Shown here: in pieces, positions 1 to 8,800 of the stretch
Numbering within the stretch: the stretch's first letter is position 1
Layout of the letters: each line of letters starts with the position of its first letter
DNA from: Acetoanaerobium noterae
GTDB lineage: Bacteria; Bacillota; Clostridia; Peptostreptococcales; Filifactoraceae
Length of the DNA stretch: 64,000 nt
Direction of reading: 5' to 3'
NCBI RefSeq assembly: GCF_900168025.1
Contig: NZ_FUYN01000002.1
Location: 398,343-462,342 of the forward strand
Notes under the pieces: model-generated
Seen by the model: the letters and a program-made list of their open reading frames with translations, nothing else
Told to the model about the DNA's origin: nothing
Database searches by the model: none
Translations under genes and position numbers: made by a program

Positions 1-1037
1 TAAAAGTAGTAAAGCTTTTAAACACTACAAAAGATACTGGACTGGATTTGGCAGGAAACATGACCTCACTTGCAGGTGAAATAAAAAATATTAATAAAAT
101 AATAGAAGAAGTACAAAGCATAGCAAACAAAACAAATCTACTTTCGCTAAACGCTTCAATAGAGGCAGCTAGAGCAGGAGAATCAGGAAGAGGTTTTGCT
201 GTTGTAGCTCAGGAAATTGGAAAGCTTGCTATGCAGTCTCAAGAAGCCGTAGAAAAAATTGACTCTACACTCACGGATTTGGCAGCTAGAATCATAAACA
301 TAACAGAAAATGTAACCACAGAGATGAACCATGTAGAGCAAGAGGCAAAAGTTGCTGATAACTCTATAGCATCAATGCAGCTCATAGATGAGGAAGCCAA
401 AAAAGCAGCCTCAAAAATGAAAAATCTAGAAAGAAACACTCAGATTCAGAAAAAGCTAGGAGAAAAAGTTGAGCTTGTATCTGCGGATTTTATTCAGCTT
501 ATGGAGGATGTAACTAGCCTGTCTGAAGATATGAGAGCAGGAAGCCAGAATTACTATGCAAAGTCTCAAAACATCACAGCTATGCTATTAGAAACAGAAA
601 AAAGAACTCAGGAAATTTTTGGCTTTATTCGTTCATATACTGAGAGTCTACCTCTTACTGATAAAATGAAAACCTGCATAGCAAATGCCAAGTCAGCACT
701 TGCAAATAAGCAGACAGACACTTCTCTTTTAAAAAGAGAAAATAATAAAGTAGCAAGAGAAGAGCTAAAAAAATTGGCAAAAGCCTATCCATCATTTGAA
801 GTAATCTGTATACTAGATGCTAGTGGATTAAGCTTAGTGTCGAGCATTGATGAAGAAGACTACAAACTTAACTTCTCTCATGCAGAGTATTTTAAATCAG
901 CTATTGCAGGAAATACTTATGAATCAAAGCCATACATATCTACAGATACAGGGAACTACTGCGTTGCAGTATCTCTTCCGATAAAAGAAAATGGTCAAAT
1001 AGTTGGGGTAATAATGGCGGACGTATCACTCGCTTAA
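1..1037 (+). CDS. methyl-accepting chemotaxis protein, C-terminal part (5' end outside window)
   Basis: The reading frame is open to the left edge, so the true start and any membrane sensor lie outside. The visible part begins inside the cytoplasmic signalling domain: the conserved hairpin-tip core ([19 protein letters not shown], then [15 protein letters not shown]) is the surface that contacts CheA and CheW. A long coiled-coil stretch follows. The last 110 or so residues are unusual: they read like a single Cache/PDC-type sensor ([22 protein letters not shown], then [24 protein letters not shown]). That puts a small-molecule sensor fold after the signalling tip, presumably in the cytoplasm. 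The family call is secure; the ligand is unknown. The gene ends just before a RAYT-type repeat pair. Confidence 0.9.
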   Translation, partial: KVVKLLNTTKDTGLDLAGNMTSLAGEIKNINKIIEEVQSIANKTNLLSLNASIEAARAGESGRGFAVVAQEIGKLAMQSQEAVEKIDSTLTDLAARIINITENVTTEMNHVEQEAKVADNSIASMQLIDEEAKKAASKMKNLERNTQIQKKLGEKVELVSADFIQLMEDVTSLSEDMRAGSQNYYAKSQNITAMLLETEKRTQEIFGFIRSYTESLPLTDKMKTCIANAKSALANKQTDTSLLKRENNKVAREELKKLAKAYPSFEVICILDASGLSLVSSIDEEDYKLNFSHAEYFKSAIAGNTYESKPYISTDTGNYCVAVSLPIKENGQIVGVIMADVSLA

Positions 1038-1064
1038 ATCAAGAATCAATAGGGAATCAATATA

Positions 1065-1165
1065 AATCAATAGGGACGGTTCTTATTGATTCTAGCTCTA
1101 ATAATCGATTTCAAAATGAAATAAAATTAAAACAGAGTGGTCAAAAAGAACCGTCCCTTTTGATT
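1065..1165. repeat. paired inverted repeat element of the GGGACGGTTCTT family (MITE-like copy)
   Basis: A left unit at 1065-1091 (AATCAATAGGGACGGTTCTT then ATTGATT) and an inverted right unit at 1141-1165 (TCAAAAAGAACCGTCCC then TTTTGATT) enclose about 50 bp. The inner right flank (GAGTGGTC before the right unit) matches the 3' end of the transposase gene at 56534-57346. Partial left-end fragments (AATCAATAGGG) also lie at 1044-1054. The element fills the gap between the chemotaxis receptor and the MazG-family gene. Confidence 0.85.
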
Positions 1166-1217
1166 CTCCATTTTGATTCTCTTCTGATTCGAAAAATAAA
1201 ATAAAAAGGAATTTGAT

Positions 1218-2291
1218 ATGAAAATAAATATAGTAGGACTCGGTCCAGGAAGTCTTGATAATATTAGCTACAAAGTATATGAGCTAGTGACAGTTTCAAA
1301 GCTTCCACTTTATATTAGAACAAAAAAACACCCAGTAATAGATACTCTAGAGCAAAGAGGGATGAAGGCAGAATATCTTGATAGATTTTATGAAGCTGGA
1401 GAGGTATTTGAGCAGGTATATGAAGCTATTGTAGCTTACTTGATTGATGAAGTTGAAAAACGTAATGAAATCATATACGCAGTACCGGGGCATCCTTATG
1501 TAGCTGAGCAAACAGTAGCTATTCTTCATGAAAAATGCAAAGAGCAAAATATAGAAATAGTAGCCTATCCATCCATGAGCTTTATTGATGCTTTATTTGC
1601 AGCAGTAAAAAGAGACCCTTCAGATGGATTTGAACTAAAAGATGCATTTAACATAGATGCTCTTAGCCTAGATACGGAGCATGATTTAGTAATCACTCAG
1701 GTATATGACAACTTCATAGCCTCTGAAACAAAGTTAAAGCTACTAGAAGCCTATCCAGATGAGCATGAGGCATATATAGTCAAAAACGCTGGAATAACAG
1801 GCACAGAAGAAATAACCGTATGCAAAATATATGAGCTAGATCAGATGGGAATATGCTACGATTACTTAACTAGTCTCTATATTCCAAGAGTAATTCACAA
1901 AACCTACAGCAATCTTTCTGACCTCATAAACATAGTTAGAAAGCTAAGAGGACCAGATGGCTGCCCTTGGGATGCTAAGCAGACTCATGAATCACTTAAG
2001 GACCATATAGTTGAAGAAGCTACAGAAGTAAAAGAAGCAATAGAAAATGACGACCTAGATAACCTAATAGAAGAGCTTGGAGACGTACTGCTTCACATAG
2101 TGTTTCACAGCGAGCTAGGCAGAGAATCTGGCTACTTCAACCTTCTAGACATTACAGATGGGATTTGCAAGAAGCTCACATTTAGACATCCACACGTGTT
2201 TTCAGACTTAGAAATTGATGAAAAAGACCTACCAGAAATGTGGGAAAGATTGAAACAGATTGAAAAAAACAATAAAAATACTGATAAATAG
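1218..2291 (+). CDS. mazG: MazG-family protein with N-terminal tetrapyrrole-methylase domain (YabN-like)
   Basis: Two domains are visible. Residues 1-225 form an SAM-dependent tetrapyrrole-methylase-type fold with the N-terminal glycine-rich loop (VGLGPGS) and a YAVPGHPYVAE segment. Residues 235-350 form one MazG nucleoside-triphosphate pyrophosphohydrolase domain (LRGPDGCPWD, then the metal-binding EEATEVKEAIE and EELGDVLLH). The family hydrolyses NTPs to NMP and pyrophosphate, removing non-canonical nucleotides. At 357 residues it is shorter than B. subtilis YabN (about 490), consistent with one MazG domain rather than two. The start is the ATG after AAAAGGAATTTGAT. It heads the conserved mazG-hup-rqcP-divIC neighbourhood. 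Confidence 0.9.
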   Translation: MKINIVGLGPGSLDNISYKVYELVTVSKLPLYIRTKKHPVIDTLEQRGMKAEYLDRFYEAGEVFEQVYEAIVAYLIDEVEKRNEIIYAVPGHPYVAEQTVAILHEKCKEQNIEIVAYPSMSFIDALFAAVKRDPSDGFELKDAFNIDALSLDTEHDLVITQVYDNFIASETKLKLLEAYPDEHEAYIVKNAGITGTEEITVCKIYELDQMGICYDYLTSLYIPRVIHKTYSNLSDLINIVRKLRGPDGCPWDAKQTHESLKDHIVEEATEVKEAIENDDLDNLIEELGDVLLHIVFHSELGRESGYFNLLDITDGICKKLTFRHPHVFSDLEIDEKDLPEMWERLKQIEKNNKNTDK

Positions 2292-2440
2292 CGAATTAGA
2301 GGTTGACGAAACATAAATATTGAATATACAATAGGAATTAGGACAAGACAATACATCCCGATGATAAATTAAATGGGAAGCTTAGTAAGACTAAGCTAAA
2401 ACGTAGCACAGCTACATAAAAATAAGGAGGTATATAACAA

Positions 2441-2749
2441 ATGAACAAAGCTGAATTAGTTGCAAAAATGGCTGAGAAGAGTGGCATGACTAAAAAAGAT
2501 ACAGAGGTAGCTTTAAACTCTTTCATGGCATCAGTTGAAGAAGCATTAGTAGCTGGAGAAAAAGTTCAACTTGTTGGATTTGGAACATTCGAGACAAGAG
2601 AAAGAGCAGCAAGAGAAGGAAGAAATCCAAGAGATCCAGAAAAGAAAATTAAAATACCTGCTTCAAAAGCTCCAGTATTCAAAGCTGGAAAAGGCTTAAA
2701 AGAAAAAGTTAACGCTACAAAAGCTGCAAAATCATCTAAAAAGAAATAA
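2441..2749 (+). CDS. hup: HU family DNA-binding protein
   Basis: A 102-residue nucleoid protein. The N-terminal half has the helical dimerisation region (MNKAELVAKMAEKSGMTKKD). It is followed by the conserved GFGTFETRERAAREGRNP strand/arm signature and the PAFKAGK-like turn (APVFKAGKGLKEKV). The last 12 residues are a lysine/alanine tail (KATKAAKSSKKK) that extends past the usual roughly 90-residue HU and probably adds non-specific DNA contacts. A strong AAGGAGG lies 9 bases before the ATG. A hairpin terminator directly downstream suggests it can be made at a high level as its own transcript. Confidence 0.96.
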   Translation: MNKAELVAKMAEKSGMTKKDTEVALNSFMASVEEALVAGEKVQLVGFGTFETRERAAREGRNPRDPEKKIKIPASKAPVFKAGKGLKEKVNATKAAKSSKKK

Positions 2750-2756
2750 AGACAAT

Positions 2757-2794
2757 AAAAGGACTACAGGGCTTTTGCCATGTAGTCTTTTCAA
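2757..2794 (+). terminator. intrinsic terminator after hup
   Basis: AAAGGACTACA and TGTAGTCTTT pair around an inner GGC-TTTT-GCC stem, followed by TTTTC. It lies between the HU stop and the rqcP ribosome binding site, so it may terminate or partly attenuate read-through into rqcP. Confidence 0.7.
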
Positions 2795-2809
2795 ATAAGG
2801 AGAACTATC

Positions 2810-3052
2810 ATGAGATTAGATAAATACCTTAAGGTATCGCGTATAATAAAAAGAAGAACAGTTGCAAAGGACGCTTCAGATGCTGGAGTAGTGTTCATAA
2901 ACGGCAAGGAAGCCAAAGCCTCAACTAAAGTTAAAATAGGAGACACCCTAGAACTTCATTTCGGAGAAAAAATTTTAAGAGTTAAAGTACTGGATTTAAA
3001 AGAACACGTAGGCAAGGACGAAGCAGCTTCCTTGTATGAGGTGATTGAGTAG
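2810..3052 (+). CDS. rqcP: S4-domain RNA-binding protein RqcP (YabO/Hsp15 family)
   Basis: An 80-residue protein that is almost entirely one S4 domain (MRLDKYLKVSRIIKRRTVAKDA, then VFINGKEAKASTKVKIGD). In Firmicutes this small protein works with RqcH on the stalled 50S subunit to add alanine tails to incomplete peptides (ribosome-associated quality control). The length matches B. subtilis YabO (about 86 residues). The start has AAGGAGAA upstream. Its TAG stop shares one base with the GTG start of the divIC gene, so the two are translationally coupled. In B. subtilis yabP and yabQ lie between these two genes; here they are absent. Confidence 0.9.
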   Translation: MRLDKYLKVSRIIKRRTVAKDASDAGVVFINGKEAKASTKVKIGDTLELHFGEKILRVKVLDLKEHVGKDEAASLYEVIE

Positions 3053-3585
3053 TGAAAGGCAAAAATCAGGATGAAACAAAAATAAGTAAAGTTTTAGAAT
3101 TTAAGGATAATCAGACAAGAGAAGAATCTTTTGAAAATATCAACATAGATAATGATGATTTGAACACAAAACCTAGAGACGTTAAAAAAATAGAAGATAC
3201 AGATAAACAAAAAAAATTGATAAAGTTAAAAGATAAAAGCTCAAAACATAGAAATAAAAAAGGTGAAGATAAACCTAAGAAAACTAAGAAGAAGCTTGAT
3301 AGCTTTGATGTTGCATCGGCAGTAGTGATCGGACTATTGATTTGGGCAGGGATATCTTTGTCATTTACATTTATAGAGCAACAAATGGAAATCTCTGTCC
3401 TAAAGGAAAGAAAACTAGCCTTAGAAACTCAGATAAAGCAAGAAGAAAAAGAGCTTAAAAAAATAAAAAATACACTTAATCAGATGGATACCTTAGAGTT
3501 CATAGAAAAACAGGCTAGAGAAAAACTTGGAATGATAAAACCGGGTGAAACCGTATATATAGATTTGACAAAAAAGAAAAACTAA
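3052..3585 (+). CDS. divIC: septum formation initiator, FtsB/DivIC family
   Basis: A 177-residue bitopic division protein. Residues 1-80 are a long, highly charged, lysine-rich cytoplasmic tail. Residues 85-108 form the single membrane segment (VASAVVIGLLIWAGISLSF). Residues 110-150 form a heptad-type coiled coil (QQMEISVLKERKLALETQIK), followed by the family's EKQAREKLGMIKPGE motif. DivIC pairs with FtsL and DivIB in the divisome. The cytoplasmic tail is much longer than in B. subtilis DivIC (125 residues). The GTG start overlaps the rqcP stop by one base. Confidence 0.88.
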   Translation: MKGKNQDETKISKVLEFKDNQTREESFENINIDNDDLNTKPRDVKKIEDTDKQKKLIKLKDKSSKHRNKKGEDKPKKTKKKLDSFDVASAVVIGLLIWAGISLSFTFIEQQMEISVLKERKLALETQIKQEEKELKKIKNTLNQMDTLEFIEKQAREKLGMIKPGETVYIDLTKKKN

Positions 3586-3597
3586 GGGGTGAAATAA

Positions 3598-4512
3598 TTG
3601 AAACTAGCATCGATAGATATTGGGACAAACTCTATGAGGCTACTTATTACCGATTATGAAAATGGATTTTCTAAGAGAAAAAAGTATACAAACATAACCA
3701 GAATAGGTAGAGGGGTAGATGAATTTGGATATATATCCAAAGAAGCCATAGACCGTAACATACATGCACTCAAGGAATTTGTTGAAATAGCCAAACACGA
3801 AGATTGCGAGGAAATATATGTCATGGGAACATCAGCTCTGAGAGATAGTAAAAACAAAGAGGAATTCATAGAAAGAGCAAAAAACGAAGCTGGAGTAAAT
3901 GTAGATATTATATCTGGCAATGATGAGGCATCGCTTGGATTTTATGGAGTAACAGCTGACCTAAAAGAAGAAGGCCAGGTTCTTATCCTAGATATAGGTG
4001 GAGGCTCAACAGAGTTTATCCTAGGGGATAAAACAGGCGGAATAGTTTTTAGCAAAAGTGAAAACATCGGCTCAGTAAGACTTACAGAAAAATTCATAAA
4101 ATCAGACCCAGTAGATGAAATCGAGCTAGAAAACATGGATGCCTATATCAAGGCAGTAACAGAAAACACCATATCAATCCTCAAAACCTACCCTATTACA
4201 AAGCTCATAGGTATCGGTGGAACTGCTACTACTATATCTGCTATGGTACAGCAGCTAGATGTCTACGATATGGAAAAAGTCCACCAAAGCCTAGTAATGT
4301 ATGAAGAGGTTGAAGCGATATTCAAAGACTTAAAATACAAAACCCTAGATGAAAAGCGAATGATAAAAGGCCTACAGCCTCAAAGAGCTGACGTAATAAC
4401 AGCAGGAGTAAATATCCTAAAAAATCTAATGTCCTACCTAGAAATGAAAGACATACTTATAAGCGAATACGACAACCTAGAAGGCCTAGTATACACAAAA
4501 AACAAAAACTAG
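3598..4512 (+). CDS. Ppx/GppA-family phosphatase (exopolyphosphatase or pppGpp phosphatase)
   Basis: A 304-residue member of the actin-like ATPase superfamily with the three expected signatures: phosphate loop 1 (ASIDIGTNSMRLLITD), the central GTSALRDSKNKEEFI region, and phosphate loop 2 (LDIGGGSTEFI), plus the GIGGTATTISAM segment. Only the catalytic Ppx-GppA core is present; the C-terminal HD-like extension of longer exopolyphosphatases is missing. The start is TTG with GGGGTGAAATAA upstream, 12 bases after divIC, so it is probably in the same operon. Sequence alone cannot separate polyphosphate from pppGpp as the substrate. Confidence 0.9.
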   Translation: MKLASIDIGTNSMRLLITDYENGFSKRKKYTNITRIGRGVDEFGYISKEAIDRNIHALKEFVEIAKHEDCEEIYVMGTSALRDSKNKEEFIERAKNEAGVNVDIISGNDEASLGFYGVTADLKEEGQVLILDIGGGSTEFILGDKTGGIVFSKSENIGSVRLTEKFIKSDPVDEIELENMDAYIKAVTENTISILKTYPITKLIGIGGTATTISAMVQQLDVYDMEKVHQSLVMYEEVEAIFKDLKYKTLDEKRMIKGLQPQRADVITAGVNILKNLMSYLEMKDILISEYDNLEGLVYTKNKN

Positions 4513-4525
4513 AATCAAAAGGTAG

Positions 4526-4552
4526 AATCAAAAGGGACGGTTCTTTTTGATT
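4526..4552. repeat. single GGGACGGTTCTT-family repeat unit
   Basis: AATCAAAAGGGACGGTTCT followed by TTTTGATT. The outer eight bases (AATCAAAA/TTTTGATT) pair perfectly, so one unit can fold as a hairpin with an 11-nt loop. It lies just after the ppx stop and is preceded by a partial AATCAAAAGG duplicate. Confidence 0.85.
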
Positions 4553-4590
4553 TTAAATCTAATTAAAACATATGGCTCTTAATTAAAAAG

Positions 4591-4633
4591 GGGACGGTTC
4601 TTGGTGATTTCAAAAATCACTAAGAACCGTCCC
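4591..4633. repeat. head-to-head pair of repeat units forming a 43-nt near-perfect palindrome
   Basis: The left arm GGGACGGTTCTTGGTGATTT (4591-4610) pairs with 4614-4633 with a single mismatch and a 3-nt centre. It belongs to the same GGGACGGTTCTT family. It lies between the convergent ppx (+) and stalk-domain (-) genes. With A-rich sequence on one side and T-rich on the other, it could act as a bidirectional terminator. Confidence 0.8.
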
Positions 4634-4652
4634 TTTTGATTTATTTTGATTT

Positions 4653-5477
4653 TTAGTCTTGGATAGAATCTCTTAATCTACCATCATACTCATACTCTAC
4701 AATTCTAGAAGGATTGCTTCTAGCTGTACCATTGTAAACATTGATTATTACATCTGAGTTTTTAAATGATCTAACAGCTTCTTCAGCTATTTCTTCTATG
4801 AAATCATCAAAATCTCTGTAGTCATCTTTAAGTGCATTAAGCGCTGTAGAGTCAAGCTTGCTGTCTATATACATATCGATTTCGATATCTCCTCTATACT
4901 CATCAACTTCAAAATCAAAGTATAAAGTTCCTACGCCTGTAGGTCCAGAATATCTGTTGAAATCTCTATCATCGTTTAAAGTGTCTTCTAGAGCAGTTAA
5001 ATCCTTGCTAGAAATATCCCCACTAGTTGAGCTGCTTTGCTTTAACTTATCTACTTCAGCTTCTAATCTAGCTTTATCAGCCTTAAGAGTTGTGATTTCA
5101 GAATCTTTAGCTTGTAGCTGTGTATTAAGAGCTGCTAGCTGTTGCTGATATAGAGCAACCTCCCCACTAGCTGTACCACCTTTTGGACTTACTGCTAGAG
5201 ATGCGGCTTGTCCACTTGCTGCTGGAGTCCACTGCACATTAGCTATTCCTAAATTTTGAAGAGTAGCTATAGGTACATAAACTCTGCTGTTTGCTATAAA
5301 TGGCTTAAGAGCTGTATCAGAAATGAATTGCTCAGTTCCATTTACCACTAATTTAAACGTATCATAATATGCATCTTGCTTGATAGGTGTAGCAGCATAA
5401 GCAATAGTTCCTGCTAACATAGTAGTAAGCATAGTACCAATTATTGCTATTTTTTTCTTTGAACTAAATAACTTCAC
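4653..5477 (-). CDS. secreted stalk-domain protein with coiled coil (copper amine oxidase N-terminal-like)
   Basis: A 274-residue exported protein. Residues 1-29 are a signal peptide (KKKIAIIGTMLTTMLAGTIAYA, likely cut after AYA). Residues 35-95 read as one stalk domain of the type called copper amine oxidase N-terminal-like (LVVNGTEQFI, SRVYVPIATLQNLG). Residues 105-145 are a coiled coil (LYQQQLAALNTQLQAKDSEI onward). The C-terminal 120 residues are an acidic domain of unknown function. The layout matches the 251-residue protein at 19807-20562, so the two are probably paralogues. No enzyme activity is expected; these domains are thought to be wall- or surface-associated. The ribosome binding site is AAAGGAGGAG. 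Confidence 0.75.
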   Translation of the reverse strand: MKLFSSKKKIAIIGTMLTTMLAGTIAYAATPIKQDAYYDTFKLVVNGTEQFISDTALKPFIANSRVYVPIATLQNLGIANVQWTPAASGQAASLAVSPKGGTASGEVALYQQQLAALNTQLQAKDSEITTLKADKARLEAEVDKLKQSSSTSGDISSKDLTALEDTLNDDRDFNRYSGPTGVGTLYFDFEVDEYRGDIEIDMYIDSKLDSTALNALKDDYRDFDDFIEEIAEEAVRSFKNSDVIINVYNGTARSNPSRIVEYEYDGRLRDSIQD

Positions 5478-5510
5478 AAAATCTCCTCCTTTATAATTAT
5501 CACTAATTGC

Positions 5511-5538
5511 ATTATAACCTGTTTAAATTACAACACAA
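5511..5538 (-). promoter_or_regulatory. putative sigma-A promoter for the 4653-5477 gene
   Basis: Read on the minus strand, TTGTGT (5533-5538) is followed after 16 bases by TATAAT (5511-5516), about 33 bases before the start codon. The -10 is perfect and the -35 is a 4/6 match. Confidence 0.5.
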
Positions 5539-5811
5539 TTACAGAATATTTACAAGCATATAGCATCAATGTCACCAAAAGATTAAAAAAATATTACAAT
5601 TATATCTCGTTTTAGTACAAAAGCTAAAACCATACAGTATAATAGACGATATATAAAAAGATTGTAGTGTGAAATTTATAGAGTTAATTATTACATAGTT
5701 AATTATTACATAGTTATAAATTATGCTACTAGCATATCTAAAAAAGCAAATAAGAATGAATACTCAGAAATAAATTAGAAATTAAATTTGTGAAAAAAGA
5801 AAGGGATGGGC
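5539..5811 (+). promoter_or_regulatory. divergent intergenic region with candidate promoter and 15-bp tandem duplication
   Basis: This AT-rich gap precedes the giant surface-protein gene. TATAAT at 5638-5643 is the best -10 candidate; no convincing -35 was found. Downstream, AGTTAATTATTACAT occurs twice in exact tandem (5682-5696 and 5697-5711). A third partial copy follows, then a small ATGCT/AGCAT hairpin (5723-5735). This implies a 5' leader of roughly 150 nt. I see no gene in it. Confidence 0.4.
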
Positions 5812-8800
5812 ATGATTACAAAATATAATTCAAACACAAAAAACCTATCAAGCAGAAAAAGTAAGTCTGGAAGAAATAAAAAATCCATGATTTCCTTTAT
5901 ACTTTTATTTGCACTATTATTTACATCTATACCTATGGAAAGCTTTGCGGCTACTCCAACTATATCTATTAATAGATTCCAATTCATTCAAGAGGTGAGT
6001 GGTGGAAAAACAAAAAATAAAATCGAGATTACTGGATTTAATTTTGTGGAGTACATCAACAACAATCCTGTAGACGTAGTTAGGAATATAAGTATAGGAA
6101 ATGGTACAGCTACTACTACCATGCAAGATATAATAGCGGCTGGAGGAAAAGTTACTATAACAGAAACCTTGATTAGAATAGAAGCTCCAGATACTGGTCC
6201 TATTACACTAGGAATGAACACAAATGGAACGTCATATATAACTATTACAGCAAGAGATCAGAGTGCAAAGGTTTTTGAAACCAATGTAAATCAGCTTCCA
6301 TCTGTTGGAGGATCTTTCGTAGAAAGTAAGCTTTATGCTGGTCAACCAGTTGAAATAGAGGGTTCTGGGTTTACTGGAGTTACTGATTTTATGGTAGCTG
6401 GAGCTTCTCATACACCAGGCACTCCTGCTGGGTCAGGAAGACTTACTGTTACTGCTACAAAACTATCTATAGATGCACTTCAAAAAAATATACTAGGTGC
6501 TGAAACGAGCATAATACTTAGAAAAGAAAATACTACAACGGTAAGCGGTCAAGTTGATACTATACCAGTTATATTTTCTGTAGATTATAAAAATAGAGTC
6601 ACTGTGTACGACAGACTAAGTGGAATGGATAATCTGCTAGTACTTCCTTCGGAAGGACCAGTTTCTAAGTCAAGTCTTATAACAGTTTATGCAATGGATG
6701 AACTTGGAACTACAAAGCTAACAAATAAATTTACAGATAAAATGAGAATATTCCTAAGAAAAGCAGAAGATAATACCATTGAGATACCCCTTCAAAATGT
6801 TGAGCTTAAATATGAAAAAATAGGAGGAGTGGATACAGTTGTAGGAATTACAGGATATACTCCAGCTATAGATAGCAGAAAAGAAGTAGATAAACTCTAT
6901 CATGCTGTCATAAGAGACCCAGCTAATCCTCTTGCAGAAGGGATTAAGAAAAATGCCTATACATTTGTAACAGGAGATCCAGCACCGTCCATAGTAGGAC
7001 TGTATCCGGGAGAAGGACCAAGTACTGGCGGAACAGATGTAACAATAGTTGGAAGAAATATAATTAACGTTGCATCGTCTGGAATTACAAAGCCTCAAGG
7101 AGTTGAATTTAAAGCGGAGCAAACTCCTTCTAGAGAAGGCAATGATACACTAGTTATAGACTACGATATACTAGGCGAGACAGCCTCAAATAAAGCTATG
7201 TATGGAGAGAAACAGATAGTTGATATACAAAGAAAAATAAAGACCAAAATTTCTCTATATACTACACCTAAAGAATTAGAAATTCAGTACAGTAAACTCA
7301 ATACAGAAAGTTATGGAACGGCTCATTATACAACTATCACAGAAGATGGTTTAGTAGTAACTACACCTAATGCAAATGTGGATGGACCACAGGCAGTTAT
7401 TTTAGAGATAGAAACTATTATGGAGTTAGAAGATGGAACTGTAATATCCATTCCAGAAGGAACCAGATACTCATCTTTTATCTACAAAGAAGTAGAACCT
7501 AGACCAGTAATACAAAGTGTAGAGCCACCTTATGGATATTACTACAACGTAGATGCAGTGGAAAAACCATTAATGATTAGAATTAAAGGTTCTAAATTCC
7601 AAGCAATTAAGGATCCAGTTACAGGAGAAATATCATATCCAGAAGTTAAATTCAAGCTACCTGATGGACAAAGTCTTCCAGTAAAGATATCAAAAGAGCC
7701 TGGAGATATAAAGGTTTTAGATAAGGGAGCTCAAATCGACGGACAATTTAAAACTTTAGGAGATACATTGGTCGTATCAGTATTACCGGATTCTGCATTA
7801 GGGGATTTAAAGTCATTAATACTAAAAGAAGCCCTTCAGCCAGATGGATATAGATTCCTTTACGGTATAGTGGAAGTACAAAATCCTCAAGGAGGCACCA
7901 ATATACTATCGACTGAGGGAGTGAAATTTGAATTTAGGCATCCCGATGACGTATTAGGTAATACAACAGCCCATTCTAAGCAACCAATAATATCGCAGGT
8001 GCTATTAAATGGTAATGTTCCTGTTCAAAAGCTTAGCTCTGATAAAGACAATGAAGTTGAAATAAGATTTAGCACTAGAGCAGGGCTTAGCGATTTGAGC
8101 AAAGTAAAGGTTACTATAGATGGAATGGATATAAGCAATAAAATATCATCTAGAACGAATGATGGAAATCAAGCAGTTATCAAAGTAGTAATTCCAAGAG
8201 GAATAGTAGGGAAAACTAGACTCCAGATAATTCTTAATGAAGGATTGATGGATTCATATGATATTACTTTTGACAATCTACTTGGACCAGAAATTAAAGA
8301 TATTACACCTAATACAGGTGATGCAGGAACTATAGCAATAATAAAGAGAGACACAAAAGCAAATACTATAGGATTCAAGCCAGCTCTTAGTACTTCTGCT
8401 GATGAGCAAGAGAGAGTAGGAAGTAGAGTATTATTAAACGGACAAGACATAAATGAATTATTTTCAGGATATTCAAAGGATGTTGATGGCAAGGTAATAT
8501 ATCAAGATAGTGATATATTTACAAACTTTACTGATCCATCTCAGCCACTTAGTATACCAGGAAAATATATTTATGTAGTAGATGCGGATACTATATATAT
8601 GAAGCTTCCAGAAGCTATTGATGCTGGGAAATATACAATTCAAATAAAAAACCCAGATGGAAGTGAGAGCACCTCTGCTAAAATATTTACAGTTATAGAC
8701 TCCATAGCAAAAACAAAAATAGGAACTATCGATCCAGGACAAGATGATGAAACAGGAGGAATAATAACTACTATTACAGCAGATACAGGAACAAACTTCA

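Noticed and set aside
4653-5477. Copper amine oxidase activity for stalk-domain proteins
   Set aside because: Only the N-terminal-like module is present; no catalytic Tyr/TPQ or copper-binding domain exists in any of the four proteins.
6754-7122. Long minus-strand open frame (122 codons) inside the giant surface gene, with others at 8169-8492 and 8473-8832
   Set aside because: They are low-complexity, lack ribosome binding sites and lie wholly within a well-supported plus-strand gene; antisense shadows of repetitive beta-rich coding sequence.
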